DNA from: Eublepharis macularius | Lineage: Eukaryota; Chordata; Lepidosauria; Squamata; Eublepharidae | Direction of reading: 5' to 3' | NCBI RefSeq assembly: GCF_028583425.1 | Contig: NC_072796.1 | Location: forward strand, 143,601,464 to 143,665,463 | Length of the DNA: 64,000 nucleotides | Part shown: in pieces, positions 11,601-26,600 of the stretch | Layout: each line of letters opens with the position of its first letter | Numbering within the stretch: the first letter of the stretch is position 1 | Notes under the pieces: model-generated | The model's database searches: none | Seen by the model: the letters and a program-made list of their open reading frames with translations, nothing else | What the model was told of the DNA's origin: nothing | Made by a program: the position numbers and the translations under genes

Positions 11601-14600
11601 CTCTCACCCATCTTTTCTCTTGTAAGTCTGTGTGTTTTCTTTCTCCCCTTGTTCCCTCCAAAGCACCCCTGGCTCGCCTAAGAACTAGCTAATCCATCTT
11701 TTCCAGGTTTTCCCCTCAATAAACAACCGCTGATAGGCAGGTAGGGTCGTGTAATGGTTTTGCATTTTTTAACTGTATGGTCTCATTTTGCTATTGTTGT
11801 TTTCTATCTTTCCATTCTTTATCTTGTTACAGGAATTACGATCTCTATCTAATTTACAATATCCCTTCCACCCTCTTCCTAGATTATAAGGACCCCTTCC
11901 TTTTTCCACTCCTCATATCTGAGGAAGGGAGCTATTTGGAATCTAGTTGGTCTTTAAGGTACTACTGGGCCCAAATCTTGCTCTTATTTAAGAGCTATTT
12001 TCTCCTTCATTCTTTTGGAGTGATGCCCCAAATTGGGACCCTCGTATACACAGGCAGAAGATCTCAAAGTTCATTCTTCAGGAGATGGGTGTTACCATGT
12101 AAAGGACGCTTTGCACATTATAAGTCCTGCATGGATACCAATTTGGGTAACAGTATGCAAAAAATGTTCTGCATATGCTCAGAGGAAAGTTACTACTTCT
12201 CATATTTCAATACTCAACCCTAGAAGAGGAGGGTTTAATGCTGTCCCTTTCCTCAGGTTTTAGGCTGGGACAAACCAGAAAGTTAGATAGAGAGGTCAGG
12301 GCATCTGTTTACTCCTTAATGCCTTGAACTATCCTTTGATTGTGTAGGTTGCTAATCTCAGGAGTTCCTTCTCTCCTGACATCCTTCTCTTCCTCTCTTT
12401 GTCACACATCTATCTCCTCTCTCCATCTCGCACCAAGGATGCAGGACTTGTCCTACCATCCATGTCCACCCTTAGACTAGATAGGTAGTTAGGATCTGTC
12501 TCTCCTCCTTTCCTATCAGAGAATGGAGTTCCTACAATGAAGAACTCTTATTTCTTTTCTAAACCTAAGCCAAGTGCTAGGAAAAGTGGAAGGCAGCAGG
12601 AAAAGAGGAAGACCTAAAATGAGATGGCTGGACTCAATAAAAGAAGCCACATCCTCCAGTTTGCAGGATCTGATTAGGTCTGTTAGAGATAGAACGTTTT
12701 GGAGGGCTTTCCTTCATAGGGTCGCCATAGGTTGGAGGCAACTTGACGGCACACAACACAAGCCAAGTGTAAGTTTGTTGTTTTTTCTCACTCTCACACC
12801 AGCCAGCAAGTTCCAAACACCCGTCACGTTCTCCCCTGAGATTGGTATATTCTGCCCAGTATATATTAAACTTTTAATACTTGGGATGGGTGCATTTTTT
12901 CGGACATCCTGGAGCCAACCAGAAGGAAGGACTTCAGTGCCTATTCCTTTGCCCTATGCTACATTAATAGAGCAGGGGAGGGACCACAAAGGGTGGGGGG
13001 GGTGAGAGAGCAAAACTTCCAAGTGATGATTAAATGAGCCAAGACAGCTGCTGTGGGCCAACGTCTGTGATGGCATCGGAACAATATCCTGAACTACCTC
13101 CCTGAACCACTGAGCTCAGCTGAAGAGAGAGATTCCCCACCCCCCACCCCCACCCCTCAACAAAAGCACCAGCCTTGTGGGAAGATGTCTGGATCTTGCA
13201 CAACAAAGGAGTCACAAGATTGCATTCACTTTTTAAAATGGTGCATATGGTGACAGGCTTGTACGGCTTCCCCATTGTTGCTGTGGCTGCTCATAAGGGC
13301 CGTTTCCACATGGCTTACCTGCTTGCGTTATGTCCTGGCAGATCGCGCAAAAAACATGTTTTTTGCGCGATCTGCCGGGACATAACGCGAGCAGGTAAGC
13401 CGTGGGGAAACAGCCATAGTGCGGTGGCAACAGAACTTCCACCCCACAGCCCCCCCCGCTTCCCCTGCATTTTGCTAGCCCTAGTCCCCTAGCAGCAGCC
13501 ACCCCCCACCCACCACCGGGGACTTTTTCAGTTTCTTTGAAATATTGGTAATTGCATATTGTATTATAATATCATAACCATCTGTTCATCAATTTCTCTG
13601 AATTCCCAGATTTCATTTTTAAAAACACATGTTTTTGATGCCGAGATAAGCATTTCCCCTTATATCTCTGCAATGAAAGGGCTTGGCTTTTTGAAAATGA
13701 AAGCTGAGAATTCAGAGAAGCAGACAGACAGATTGTTATACTGTATAGCAGTATTCAACTGATGGTTTTAAAAAATGTTGCAAAGGGGAGGAAATGACAG
13801 TTGGGGGGGGAATGAGTTGGGGGAAAGGGCACCTTTAAAGGGCAGCAAGGCATACCTTCCAGACAGAAAGCAAATGCATTTAGGTTGCCTATAAGTAGGA
13901 AACATCAGATCAAAGGTGGTTTGAGAAAACATGGGGAAACCATGGAAAGACCATGGATGGGCAACTATTCTGTGCGGAAGCTTGGAAATAATCCACCGCA
14001 GTCAGGAGCCCAAACTGGAACAAAAAGCCTGCGTAGAAGAAGTCACAAGGCCTTACCATGCATTTCTGAGGTTGTCACACAACTAAGGGGGTTCCAACCG
14101 GCACAACAGTGGCCCAAGCAGGGCCCCTTGCTCTCTCCCCCCCTCCCAGCAAGCTTCTGCATTAACTTGAGGAGCACAGAGGCGTTCCTTGACACTTTCC
14201 AGACAAAAGATGCCCTTTGGAGATCATCGCTCACGCCTCCCCGGCCGGACCCACACCCTTTGTGACAACGAAGAGCGTGACTCGCCCAGCTCCACAGGCC
14301 TTTCAGATGGTGCCGCCCCTTCTCCACCTGGGCTCTCTGTGGCCGTGGCTCTATAGGACAGGCTTTGTAGCACAGGCGCCCTCCACTCCCAAAGCCCTGA
14401 GTGGTGCTGGGTGTATTCCAGCTCCCTTGCTTGCTGTCACCCCCCCACCCCCACCCCCACAGCCACTTACTTTTTGAGGGGGGGCAGGGGCATGACCATG
14501 TCTCTGGGCAGCTCCTCCGACTGAGCCACCAACCGTTTGATCTCCTCCAGCTGCCGCTCTTGCTGCTTTTGGGCAAAATAATTGATGGCGTCCACGGGAT

Positions 14601-17600
14601 GCTCAGAGCAGGCGTCCTTCCACTGTGCGGGAGCTACTTTGGCCTGCAAGAGGGAGTGGCGGTGAGGAGCAACGGGGCCACTGGACTGGCTGTTTGGGAA
14701 CTTCTGGGGTGGTTGGCGTGGGCCGTGGTGAGAAGGCAGATGGAAAGGTGGCCACTGCCCCTTGTTTTGGCCTTGGTCATTCACAGCGGTCGAACCAAGC
14801 AGAAGTCACAGCTGGCCCCAGGCTGTTGTGCAGATTCCTGTGCCAGGAGCAACAGGGGGCCCAAGAGCCCCCACGGCGCACCCTTCCAAACCCTTGCTCT
14901 GCTCACCTGGAAGCCCAAAGCGTCCAATGCACCCCCAGATGCCAGCACACAAGAAGGCCTGCCCCAGAGCCCCGGACTCATCGGGTTGGGGGCACAGACC
15001 ACGAAGGTGGCGGCACTGGCCTTTCCCTCGGCTTCCCACCTGGAATTAGGTCTTGGCCTCCTCACCTTTGAGTAGTGCTTACGCAAATGCTTCCCTCCGG
15101 GATGAACCTGGTGCTTCGGAGTAAGAGCCCTGTGCTCCTGGAAGGAAGAGAACCGGCCCATTAGAGCTAAACCCTTGCCGGGCCGGGCAGAAGGCCTGTG
15201 CCAGCTCAGACTAGCCAAAGAAAGCCCTCAGAGCTGGAGCCGGAGGCAGCATCCCATTTGCCAATGTTGGATGCCTCTATAACTCTCCCTTACATGTAAC
15301 AACAAGAGAAACTCTTCATGGGGCGCTGAAGAGAGTCCAGAACCTTGGGCAAGCCCTGGACGCTGGTGCCTCACTCCAGAGCAGCTCACGATGGGAGGCT
15401 CCTATTTGACCTCTTCTGAAACAACAGCACCGGCCTCCGGCTTGCTCCCGGGCTCAGTTGGAAGTGCTGGGGTTGGCCCCCAAAGGTCCAAAAGATCTGA
15501 GCAGGCCAGAGGAGCCACAGCTGTATTATCCCTGGCTGTTCAGCACCTCCGAGCCGAGCGCGTTGGCTGTGCTGCAGAAACCTCCCCCCCCCGCCCCCAT
15601 CACGCAGCACTTCCCCAGCATGAGGGGGGGCCCCCCTGCCCTCCCCGTACACAGATTGCTCTGCCTGCAACTGGGGTGTGCGGAGCAGAAGGTGGTCTGG
15701 CTCCCTAAAAAAAGAACATCTTCGCAGCCTTCCTCATTAAGAGGGGAGGTCACCAGCAGAAGTCTGTCAGGTTTGAGGTGGTCTAGGCGGGGGGGGGGGG
15801 GGTGTTATGGCCAGAATGGTGGCGGGGGGCCCTGAGGAAGTCAGAAGAGCCCCCCCCCTCTCCTGGCTTTCCGTAAACGATGCAAAACCGAACTATTCAA
15901 AAAGGCTTTTTACTCAAATGGGAGGGCTGTATTGTAGGGAGGGGGTCTCAGATGCTTTGCTAACGAGTTGGGGATCATAGACTTCATCACCATTTTTGCC
16001 TTACATATTATCTGCTGCTTTAAATACGTACTCCTATGTACAACCAGCGCTCCATGCTGTCTAATGTTAGGCCTAGAATTGATTATGTTTTGCTCCAGTA
16101 TTTTTTCTACTCTGTGTTGGATCCTTGCAAATGCTAGGTATTTTAAACTTGTATCTGTTTACCTTACAGTATTGTACTGAAATGTACTTTCTTGACACTG
16201 AGTGTATTAACCTCATACTGTGTAATCCGCCTTGAGTCTCAGTGAGAAAGGCAGACTATAAATGACGTAAATAAATAAATAAAACCTGGGTTGAGTCCTA
16301 GGAATAAGCGGGAGGAGCAGACAGAGAGGGCCTCACATCTCTGGGCACTGGGGGCCCACAGGCAGCCTCGCCTCATGCTGCATCCACCATGGATTGCTTC
16401 TTTAGCTTGGGGGTGGAGGGGTGTGTGGGAGAGCCAGGGCCAGACCCCAGGGGCTCAGACGTCGGTCTCGCTCGTTGTAGGCTTGGGGCCAACGTTGCTC
16501 TTATTCAGGGAAGGTTGCGAGAAAAAAAGGAGAGTGAATCTAGATGAGTTTCGCTTCACCATGCATTTATCTTATCTGTGCTGCTCAAATCCTGCCACCT
16601 CCTTCCTCATCTGACCTAAAGCCTGCAAGAGACGCTGCATGGCAAACAAGAGGGTCTTTGGGCTTCCGGAAACGAGGAGCATCTGGCCTAGAGTGCAGAG
16701 GTTGCCACTGACAGAACCGACCAGGGCTCTTCAGAGAGCTTCTGATACCATCGAAAGGTGGCTCCGTCAAGGCGGGATGTGGACCTTCCTCGCCCAAGAA
16801 TAGGCTCACCAAACAAGTGCTGGTTTTGTTTCCTGCAGGCGTGCGCAGATGTCACTTGCATTCTCATCCTGAAAACGGGCTCAGGTTCTCGGCTTGTGCC
16901 AGAAACATGGGGAAGGGCGCCCTGCACCACTGCGCAAGAGGGGATGCGGCTGAACAAGCTTCCTCTGCACCGCCAGAAACCGTGGCGGGAGATGGGGAGG
17001 GCACGCTTTTTCAGAGAGGGGGAACCCGGAACTGTGGATTGGTAGAAAAATGGAAAATAAAGCCATCTACGTTCTGGAAGGCAGCCCCTCTGGGGCGGTG
17101 GAAGTTTGGTTAGGGGCTTGGTGTGAGCTGCCCCCACACTGCCAAGAGAAAGCCGTGACTTTGAGCCAAGCTACAAGTGACGAATGACACTTGCCTGGCA
17201 AGTGAACAGACTCACGTGTATTCCTCCCTGTTCACTTGCCATTCACTTGCTCTCCACTTGAGATCAAGTGAATGGCAAGTGAACAGGGAGGAATACGCGT
17301 GAGTCTGTTCACGTGCCCGGCAAGTGTCCTTCGTCACGTGTAGCTTGGCTCTTTCTTGCATTGCACGGGGGGCTGATGACCCTTGGGATCTCTTTCAGCT
17401 CTCAGTTTTTATGAAAGACCCACCTGGAGTTCTTGCATGACTGCTTCCAGCCAGAGAGAGCAGACCCGCCGCAACTGCTCTTTGGAGCGGTCTTTCTCCA
17501 CCTGCCAGGAGTTCATCTCCTTATAGAAATAATGGTGCGGATCCTGCACTCCCATCACTTCTATCAGGCCCTCAATGATCAATCTGGGAGTGGAAGGGGG

Positions 17601-20600
17601 GGGCAGAGAGATCAAAAGGTCAGCCCTCTCGGCATCTTGCCTGCTCCACCTGGTGCAGCCCCCAAGAACGGGAGGACGCCTTCATTTTGCATTCAGACTG
17701 AAACGGAGGAGTCCTTTCAAAACAGAATGTGGCTTGTCCTCAGGGTTGCAGAGGGGGGAAAGGAAGAGCGATGCCCTGTGCCCCTCACCACTCTGTGCAC
17801 AGAATGAAAAGTGTGGCTTGCATTCCTCTCTGTTCAAGCAGCTCCTTCTGGTGCCCCCGCCCCCCGCCGCCCCGCGATTATTCTCAGGGCCCTGGGACCG
17901 GCACAGAGCAGCAGCCGAATGCATTGTGTGTGGGGGGAGGGGTTTACCAAAATAAGGAAGGATGAGGGGCTTGGGGCATCCACTGCAGCTCTGCTGAGGA
18001 AATGGGCCCACTCCACCCCACTGTCTGTCACTCCACCCAAGGACCCACACGGCTGTTCCTCCGCACAGATCCCTCAACCCCCCCCCAAGTTTATATGTAT
18101 TTATTTACTTCATTTGTACCCCCTCTTCTCCCCAGTGGAGACCCTGAGCAACTCGCGGCTTCCTCCTCTCCTCCATTTTAGACACACAAGAACCACCCTG
18201 TGAGGTGGGTTAGGCTGAGAATTTCTACGGCAGAGTGAGGATTTGAATGCAGGTCTCCCGGATCATAGCCTGGCCCTGTAACTGCTCCGTATGACTTTTC
18301 TAGGGGTTGGAAGGAGCTGCAGAAGTTGAAGAACACTGGGATGCTCTGTGTGACTTCCGTGCTGCGCCTGAGACCAGCCAGTATGATTGCTAAGCACAGG
18401 GCTACATCTGGTAGGGAAGGGCCCCCCTTCCTCTATTTCTGGAGGGGGGGGTTCTTGCCCCACCACAGGCTGCCCTAGTCACCAGAGAGCGAAAAGCAAG
18501 CCAAGAGAAGGCGGCTGTCGAAGAGAGGGGCCCAAGCACGGGCAGTGCCCGGGGGGGGGAGGCAAAGGGCACAGGGCCACCTCTCCAGTGCAGCCTCCTC
18601 TGCAAGCGGGGAGGGGCCCCAGTGGTCTCTCTGCAGCCCTGGCCTGAGGAGCAGGGGCAGCCTGCCTCCCCCCCCCTCTCTCTCGGGCCAGGATCGTCAA
18701 GCAAGCGCTTGGAGTGGCACAGAGAGGGAAGAGCCAATGCCACGCAGGGACTTGGGTGGGCAGGGGAGGAAACTGGCATCCCTTCTTGGGCCAGCTCTGC
18801 TGCCAGGCAGATCCGTGCCTCGGCACAGACAAGGGCAGCATGGGCTCAAGAGGGGCTGGGCGTGCCTCACTGGGGACGGCACACACCTCGCCTGAGCCCT
18901 GCTAATCACTCGGCACACACAACCGGACTAGAACTCAAGCAGAGAGACTCTGGCTTTCTGTCCAGGTGACAACCCTTTCTCTCCTCAAACCCAAGCAGGC
19001 TGCTGCCTCCCCTCCACCCCGGAAAGGGCGCTTGCTGCCCCTGGGCAGGTGCTGTGGGTGGGAGAGAGCGCTTGCCCCCCACCCACCCTCAGGAGCTCAC
19101 CTGGTGGCAGGTGGAGCCTGCAGGTAGTAGGCCATCAGCTCCACCACCAGGTCCTTGCTGCCCTTGTTGAGGATCAGGAGGGCACGTAGCGCAGCCAGGA
19201 TGAATCTCTGCTGTGTCTCTTCCTAGGGGGAGACCGGAAGGCAGAGCCCATTTGCCTCACGCAGAAATAAAAAGCGCCTGCGCTTGTCAACCCGCAAGCC
19301 ACTCCAGCCAGGGGGGAGCTGACCTTCCTCTTGCATACTTGGCGGTCTGGCCACAGGGACGCCGAAGGCCATGTCCAGGGGGCCCACCCCTGTAGTTCCA
19401 CACAACGCAGGCATAGCCAGGACCACGCTAGCTGTGCAAAGGATATCCAGAACCACAGTGGAAGAGGCGGCTTCCATTCCACAATTTTAGAGTGGTGGCT
19501 GTATTTAGGAATGCACAAAGCCTTGGCCTGTGGCTGTGGATTGGGCCCCTCTGAATTCTGCAGTGTCCCCCCACACCACAGGAGTGTGCAAATCAGGAAT
19601 CCAGCCCAATACCCCTGAAAGCGCCCCCCCAGCATGCCAGGGGCAGCCCCACCTGCATGGAGGGGGCTCCTTCCTTCATGTTCAGAAGGCTAATGAGGAC
19701 GTCATGGACGGTGCCGCTCGTCCCAGGCCCCCAGGCCTCCCGCAGGCTCAGGACGGCGTCCAGGAGCTGGGTCTTGGTGCTGAAGTCAACAGTAGGAAAG
19801 GCTGCCAGCAGCCGGGCCAGGAACTCGTCCAGGCCCATCTCCGGCGGAAAGCCCTGGCGAGAGGGAAGACAAGCTGCTCAGAGGCCCTCCTGCCCTCAGT
19901 GGGTGGATCTTCCTCAGCCTCCTCCTCCTCCTCACCCAGAGGAACTACTGCAGAGAGAGCCACTTTCTGGCAGGAGCTGACCAGAGGATCAAGAGCACGT
20001 GCAGAAGGCAGTGGCGCATGCCAGAATGTCAAGAAGCAGATTTGTGGATCACTGCTGGGTAGGGAGAGGAATGACTGGCAAAACTGCTGGAGGAATCGGC
20101 TGCCTGGGGACGTGGTGGGTTCCCCTTCATTGGCAGTCTTCAAGGAGTGGCTAGACAAATACTTGTCAGGGATGCTTCGGGCTGTTCCTGCACTGGGCGG
20201 GGAGTTGGACTAGATGGTCTGTAAGGCCCCTTCCAGCTCTAGGATTCTATGAGCCTATGAAAGCACACCCCATCGCCCCAGTCAGGTTCATGAGAACATA
20301 AGAGAAGCCATGTTGGATCAGGCCAATGGCCCATCCAGTCCAACACTCTGAGGCCAAAAACCCAGGTGTCCTCAGGAGGTCTGCCAGTGGGGGACGGGAC
20401 ACTAGAAGCCCTCCCACTGATTGCCCCTGTCAGGTTCAGTGTGTATATGAACTGTACTGACTCCATTTTCTAATGCTTCTAGTGTTTAAGTGCTTTCCCC
20501 ACAGGTGCACCCGTTCCCAAGCAGACTTCTCACCGGACGAGATTGTTTTGTCTAAACACCGTTCCACCCAGGATTGGCCTTGGGAGAGTCCAGCTTCCCA

Positions 20601-23600
20601 AGACTGAAAGATGTTGTTTTGAGAACTGTGGGGGGAGGCTGGTTCAGCTGGGAACTGTTACTTTGTACCTCATGCTTTGCCCTTCATTGGTAACAATGCT
20701 CTTGTACCATCCTGAATCTCCTATTCAGGACAGTGGACTATAATGAACCATTTCTGCAGTAAAGTTTCCTTATTCAAACAATGGACTCTTGTTTGCTTGT
20801 AGAGGAGAACCTGTAGGAAGGACATTGTCTAGCCACAGTCTGACATTTTGTTACCAATCATGTCTAAGCCGGGCTCATCGGAATCCAAAGCAGTCCCGAA
20901 CAGGGATCCTTTGTTTGATCCGTATGCTTCTCCCGGCGTTCAACAATTGCAACCTCAAGGCCCTGCACCAGCAGGGAACGGAGCTTCAACTACCACCCCT
21001 CCTCTCATCGATCTCGACAGTGTAGGTGAAAAGCCGACGGCCACCACCCTACCTTTGTTCTCGGTACCCACACTCTCGGAGTGGGGACCCAGACCCCGAG
21101 AAACGAGAGAGCGCAGGGCCAGTGGGGTGCTCCATTCGTTACCCATGGATGGGCGCCGAAGCCTAGAAACAGTCCCTGAACTGGACAGTAGCCAACCCTG
21201 GCTGTTTTGGAATAGGACGACCGAACAGATAGAATGGGAAACGTCCCGTCGCGGCGTCCTAAGTTGGGATTATTCGGAACTCACTCCGTGGACGGAGCAA
21301 CCAGAGAGTTCCGAGCAAAGTTGGGTACAGATGCAAACCCGTACCCTGGCTGTGGATTCCGGCAGTTACTGGACTGGCCAAAGGAATTCTAGCGGCGAGA
21401 TCGCAAGACGATCAAGGAGACCCTCCACCTTGGAGGCCGAATACCCCGTTGGCTGCTGCTGCCAGGGATTCCACGACGGACCAACCGGGTCCAAGCAGAA
21501 TGCAATTGCTAGAAGCTAGGTTAGTCGATATGGAAGAAAGCCTAGCTCATGCTATACATCTACTCTCATTAATGGTGGCGGGAGAGAGACCATCACCCGA
21601 AGAGATGGCTATACAAATAGCTACCTTACAAAGCGTTATTTCTAACCCGAGGGAGCCCGCCCCGTTGCAGCCGCAGCCCTTGGACAACCCAGGGACGGGA
21701 GGTGAAGGGGATTCCTGCTCCGATAGCCAGTGCCCTGACGATGCCTCAGAATCGGAGGAAGAGGGGGAGCCCTGCCCTGGAGAGACTCCAAAGGAGATCC
21801 CTAAGACGGACGAAGACCCGGATCCCGGGGACACTCCAACCGATGTCCCAAGAGGGAACGGAGAAGAGCCAACCCGCCCGACAGAAGCTCCGGTAATACC
21901 CCCTCCAACTTCTCCGATAGTCGTCCAACCGGATCAGCTAGAAGAACCTCCAGCTCATCCAAGGGGGGAGACACCACTCCAACCGCCGACAACGACTCCT
22001 GTACAACAACCCCCAGGGGGGGATCAACCACTGCAGATCGTACCCCGAGGACAACTCCCGGGTCCGAGATTACCGACGCCGGGAGGGGCAAGCCCGCGCG
22101 GCCCAGCACCGATCAGGCCCTCGCCGCAGCGGCCCCTCCCGCTCCGACCTCAACAAATACCACCACAACAGCCGGTGTTACCACCTCCCGATCAACCGGT
22201 AAGGCCTCCCCCTCTTCGACCGCACCGACCCGCGCCCTAGCGGCCAATTCTGGCCCAACCTGTTCGGCCACCCCCAACCCAACCGGTACGGCCGCCGCCA
22301 GCTCAACCGGTAATACCTCCGCCAACCCAACCAGTGAGGCCCCCTCCAATACAACCAGCCCCGCATCTGACGCCGCAGCCGGGGGGTCCCGGGCAGCCAT
22401 TACTGCCGCCGCAACCCTGGCCCCAACTACCCCCACCACCCCAGCAACCTCTTATCACGCCGCAACCCCAATTAAATGCTCCGCTGGACTATTACCCTAC
22501 ACCGGCCCCAAGGCAAGATCTTCCGATAGGCTGGGTAAAACTGGAAGCCACTTTTGACGGAGATCCCTCCAAGTTGGGATTTTTCCTAGTACAAGTGGTA
22601 CAGTTCTTCAATCGATGGGGACATCTATTCGGAAATGAGGCCAGCCAGATCGAACATCTCGGTTCACGGCTTCAGGGCAAAGTGGCAGACTGGTATGTAG
22701 GACTATACAATGTTGGGGCCCCAGAACTCAATACCTTACAAGGGTTGGTGGATGCTATAAGGGCGCAATATGAAGACCCCTTAGAAGAGACCAGAGCCAG
22801 AACAGAATTGCAAGCTCTTAAGCAAGGCAGCATGTCGGCAAGAGACTATGTTACAAAATTCCGACAGCTGGCCGCCAAATGCCCTAGGTGTGAGGAATCC
22901 ACCAAAATAATACTGTTTAAACAAGGGCTAAACCCGAGGCTTCTGGACAGGGCTCTCATGCAAGACAATCCTCCTACACTGTTAGGATGGATTCAACTAA
23001 CCTGCGAAGTTGAGAATCGTATATTAGAAGTCTGATTAGTTGAGCAACAACAACAATCAGGACAAAGACGGCCCTTGACTTTGCAGAAGGGAGGACGAGG
23101 CGCTGGATATGCTACCCGAGGAGCGAGAGATGCTAGATGGCAACAAGGCTTGTGCTTGCAATGCGGGCAAGCTGGCCACTTTGCAGCACAATGCCCTTAC
23201 AGGCCTGTGCAAAGACCTCCGCTCCAATTACGGCGTCCAACCCCTGCTCCGTTTCCCACATCGCAACGCCCAACACCAGCTCCCAGATCGGGTAGGGGTC
23301 GCGGCACTTCCCAACGAAATGCCCCAGACAGAGGGTTAGAAGCGGAAGAACTCATGGAATACGACCCCACTACCTTAAATGTAGAAGAGAGTCCGGAAAG
23401 CCCCCAGTCGGGAAACGAAATGGATCTGTCGTGAAAGGGCCCAAACGGCAGATCCACTCTCGACCCGTCCCAACTAGGGACCGGCCGCACGGGTCCATAT
23501 TATTCATACCAGTGACTTTGTTAAACCCTGAAAGGAAGATGCACATCCGCGTACAAGCCTTAATTGACTCAGGCTGCTCTAGAGACATCATTGCCCCAGC

Positions 23601-26600
23601 CCTGGTCAATGGACTAGTATTACCAGTGCGGGAATTACAAAACCCAGTCATTTTCGAACAAATGGATGGCACCAATATGAACCCCGTCACCACGGAAACA
23701 ATCCTGGTGGTGACGGGCATGGGCCAACACTGGGAAAAAAGATCTTTCGTTATTAGCACCACGGCCAAATACCCGTTAATTCTGGGCAGTAAGTGGCTAT
23801 GCGATCATAACCCCTATATAAATTGGGCAGAAGGAAGCATCACCTTCAGCCATGCCAACTGCGAAAACCATCAATGGAATCAAAGCTGGGGATGAGTGGA
23901 AAACCGCATTTAATACACCCCTCGGACAATATGAATACTTAGTTATGCCTTTTGGATTAACTGGAGCCCCATCTGTATTCATGTCCATGATAAATGAAGT
24001 ACTGCATGAATTCCTGTATAAAGGAGTGGTGGTGTATCTTGATGATGTGTTAATTTATTCAGAATCAGAGGAGGATCATGTACAATTGGTTCAAAAAAGT
24101 CCTGGTAACCTTAATGAATAACAAACTGCCCATCAAACTGTCTAAATGCGAATTCCATAAGACTGAACTCACTTACCTTGGTTATTGTATATCCCAAGAA
24201 GGCTTAAAAATGGATCCAGCCAAAATACGGGCGATCCAAGAATGGCAAACTCCCACTACCCGTAAAGAATTGCAATCTTTCTTGGGATTTGCCAACTTCT
24301 ATAGGGAATTTATTGCAAATTTCGCACAGATCACGCTTCCCCTAACGGAATTGTTAAAAACCAAGGATAAAGGGGACCAAGCGAAAAAACCCTCCTCCAA
24401 ATTGCTATGGACACCCGAGTGCCAAACAGCCTTTGAAGGCTTAAAACAGCAATTCGTAACAGAACCCATTCTCTGCCACCCCGATGAAAACTACCCCTTC
24501 ATAGTGCAGGTCGACGCCAGTGATACTGCAATTGGAGGAGTCTTATTGCAGAAGGGGGAGGACGGGAAGCTTCGGCCTTGTGCATTCCTATCGAGAAAGT
24601 TTTCTGATGCGGAAAGAAATTGGAATGTGTGGGAGAAGGAAGCCTTTGCAGTAAAAGCCGCCCTTACGAACTGGCGGCATTGGTTGGAAGGGGCACGCCA
24701 CCCATTTGAGGTTTGGACAGATCATAAAAATCTAGAGGCCCTCCGAAGCCCTCGCCGATTGAATGCCAAGCAATTGCGGTGGGCAGAATTTTTCTCCAAA
24801 TTCAATTTCACTTTGAATTACCTCCCGGGCAAAACTAACTTTCTAGTGGACGCCCTATCGCGCATGCCCCAACATAAGAGCAAACGGGAGGAGACTATAG
24901 ATACAGTCTTCTCACCTACGCAATTGGGAGGCGTGGTAACTACACGCAGCCGCGCAAGCCAACCCCTTCCGCACAGCCAGGAATGGAAATCGAAACTTAA
25001 GGCCGAGGTGGAGAAGGAGGGGGATAAGGCGCCCAAATCCATACTGAAACAATCCCCACAGGGGGATTGGTTATCAGGAAACAGATTTTATGTACCCGAC
25101 AGTCTGCGAAAAGAGGTCTTACAGCGGTGTCATGATGCCCCCACCGCCGGACACTATGGGTACTTGAAAACGTTACACTTAATACAACGGCAGTTCTGGT
25201 GGCCGGGCATGCGCAAAGACATTTCCCAATACGTAGCCTCCTGCCCCATTTGCCTCAGCGCCAAAACCCACAAGGGGAAACCTCCGGGTCTACTACAACC
25301 ATTGGAAACGCCCAGCAGACCTTGGGAAACGATCTCCATGGACTTTATCACCGATTTACCAGTTTCCAAAGGACATAACTGCATTTTAGTAGTCGTAGAT
25401 CTGTTTTCCAAACAAGCCCATTTCATTCCATGTACCACTATCCCCACTGCTCGAAAACTGGCAGATCTATTCTTAAAACACATTGTAAAATTACATTCTT
25501 TTCCGTCCAAGGTAATTTCGGATCGCGGCGGACAATTCGTTGCCAACTTCTGGCGGGAGCTTTTGCAAATGTTAAATATTGAACAAGGAATCAGTTCAAG
25601 CCACCATCCTCAAACCGACGGGCAGTCAGAAAAAACTAATCAAATCTTAGAACAATTCCTTCGTTGCTACATCAACTTCCAACAAGATAACTGGGTGGAT
25701 CTCCTCCCTCTAGCAGAGTTTTCGTACAACAACAGTGTACATGCTTCTACAGGAGAGGCCCCTTTCAAAATTGTGTATGGGGCCCACTTTAACCCTTTTC
25801 CATTGGACGCTCCCCCTTCCTTCTCCTCAACGTCGCCAGATGTCTCTTCATGGTGGGGGGAGGCTGCCCAACAATGGACTCTCATCAAAAAACACCTCGA
25901 GAAAGCCAAACAGGATTCGGTTTCGTTTTCTCAGCCATGCCGGACTCTCCTCTCGGCTGGTCCGGGAGGAAACGACCGGGCACCCTGACCGGGCGGCTGA
26001 TCCGCAAGGATTAGCCCCCAGGACTCCCAGGGAGGGAGCCAGGGTCCGGGACGCGGCGGGAAGAACTCCCCGAAATCAATGCGGGGGGGGGAATTGCCCG
26101 TTTGTCCCTATGGAGGCCGGCAGACGTGTACGCCGCCTCGAGTGCCGCCGGGCAACGAGAAACGGCAAATAAAAGAAACAGGCGGAAGCCCGTAAACAAG
26201 CGAATCCCTTCTGTTCTACAAGCGTTTGTGAAGGAGAGGTTGATCTGAAGAAGATTCGTTCTTCCCCTTCGTTGAGTTCCAGAATTTTGTTGGCGCCCCC
26301 CCCCCCCCAAATGGCAGCAAAGAAGCAAAGTCCCGCTCTCGGTAAGTCAATCTCGGCTACCTTGAAGGGGGAGTCGCTCGAAGAGTTGGTGCGCAGGGCG
26401 GTGGTGGAAGCCATAAAACCCTTTGTTGACAAGCTGAACGAAACTGATCAAAGGGTGGGCTTAATTGAAAGCGAAGTGAAAACCATTAAGGCAGCAGCGG
26501 GGGGGGCAGAGAAGTCTGCTCTGGAAAGTGCGTCACTTGTGAAGGCTACAAAAAAGGAGCTGAAGCTGGTTGAGAACCAGCTGATCGGGCTACAGATGGA

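Noticed and set aside
15788..15802. Many 9-13 base G or C runs across the window as a functional G-quadruplex array
   Set aside because: They are scattered single homopolymers rather than regularly spaced G-tracts, and may partly be sequencing or assembly noise.
20428..20845. Repeated 66-codon ORF present twice (20543 and 28093) as a small gene
   Set aside because: It lies wholly inside the two LTRs and repeats because the LTRs are identical.
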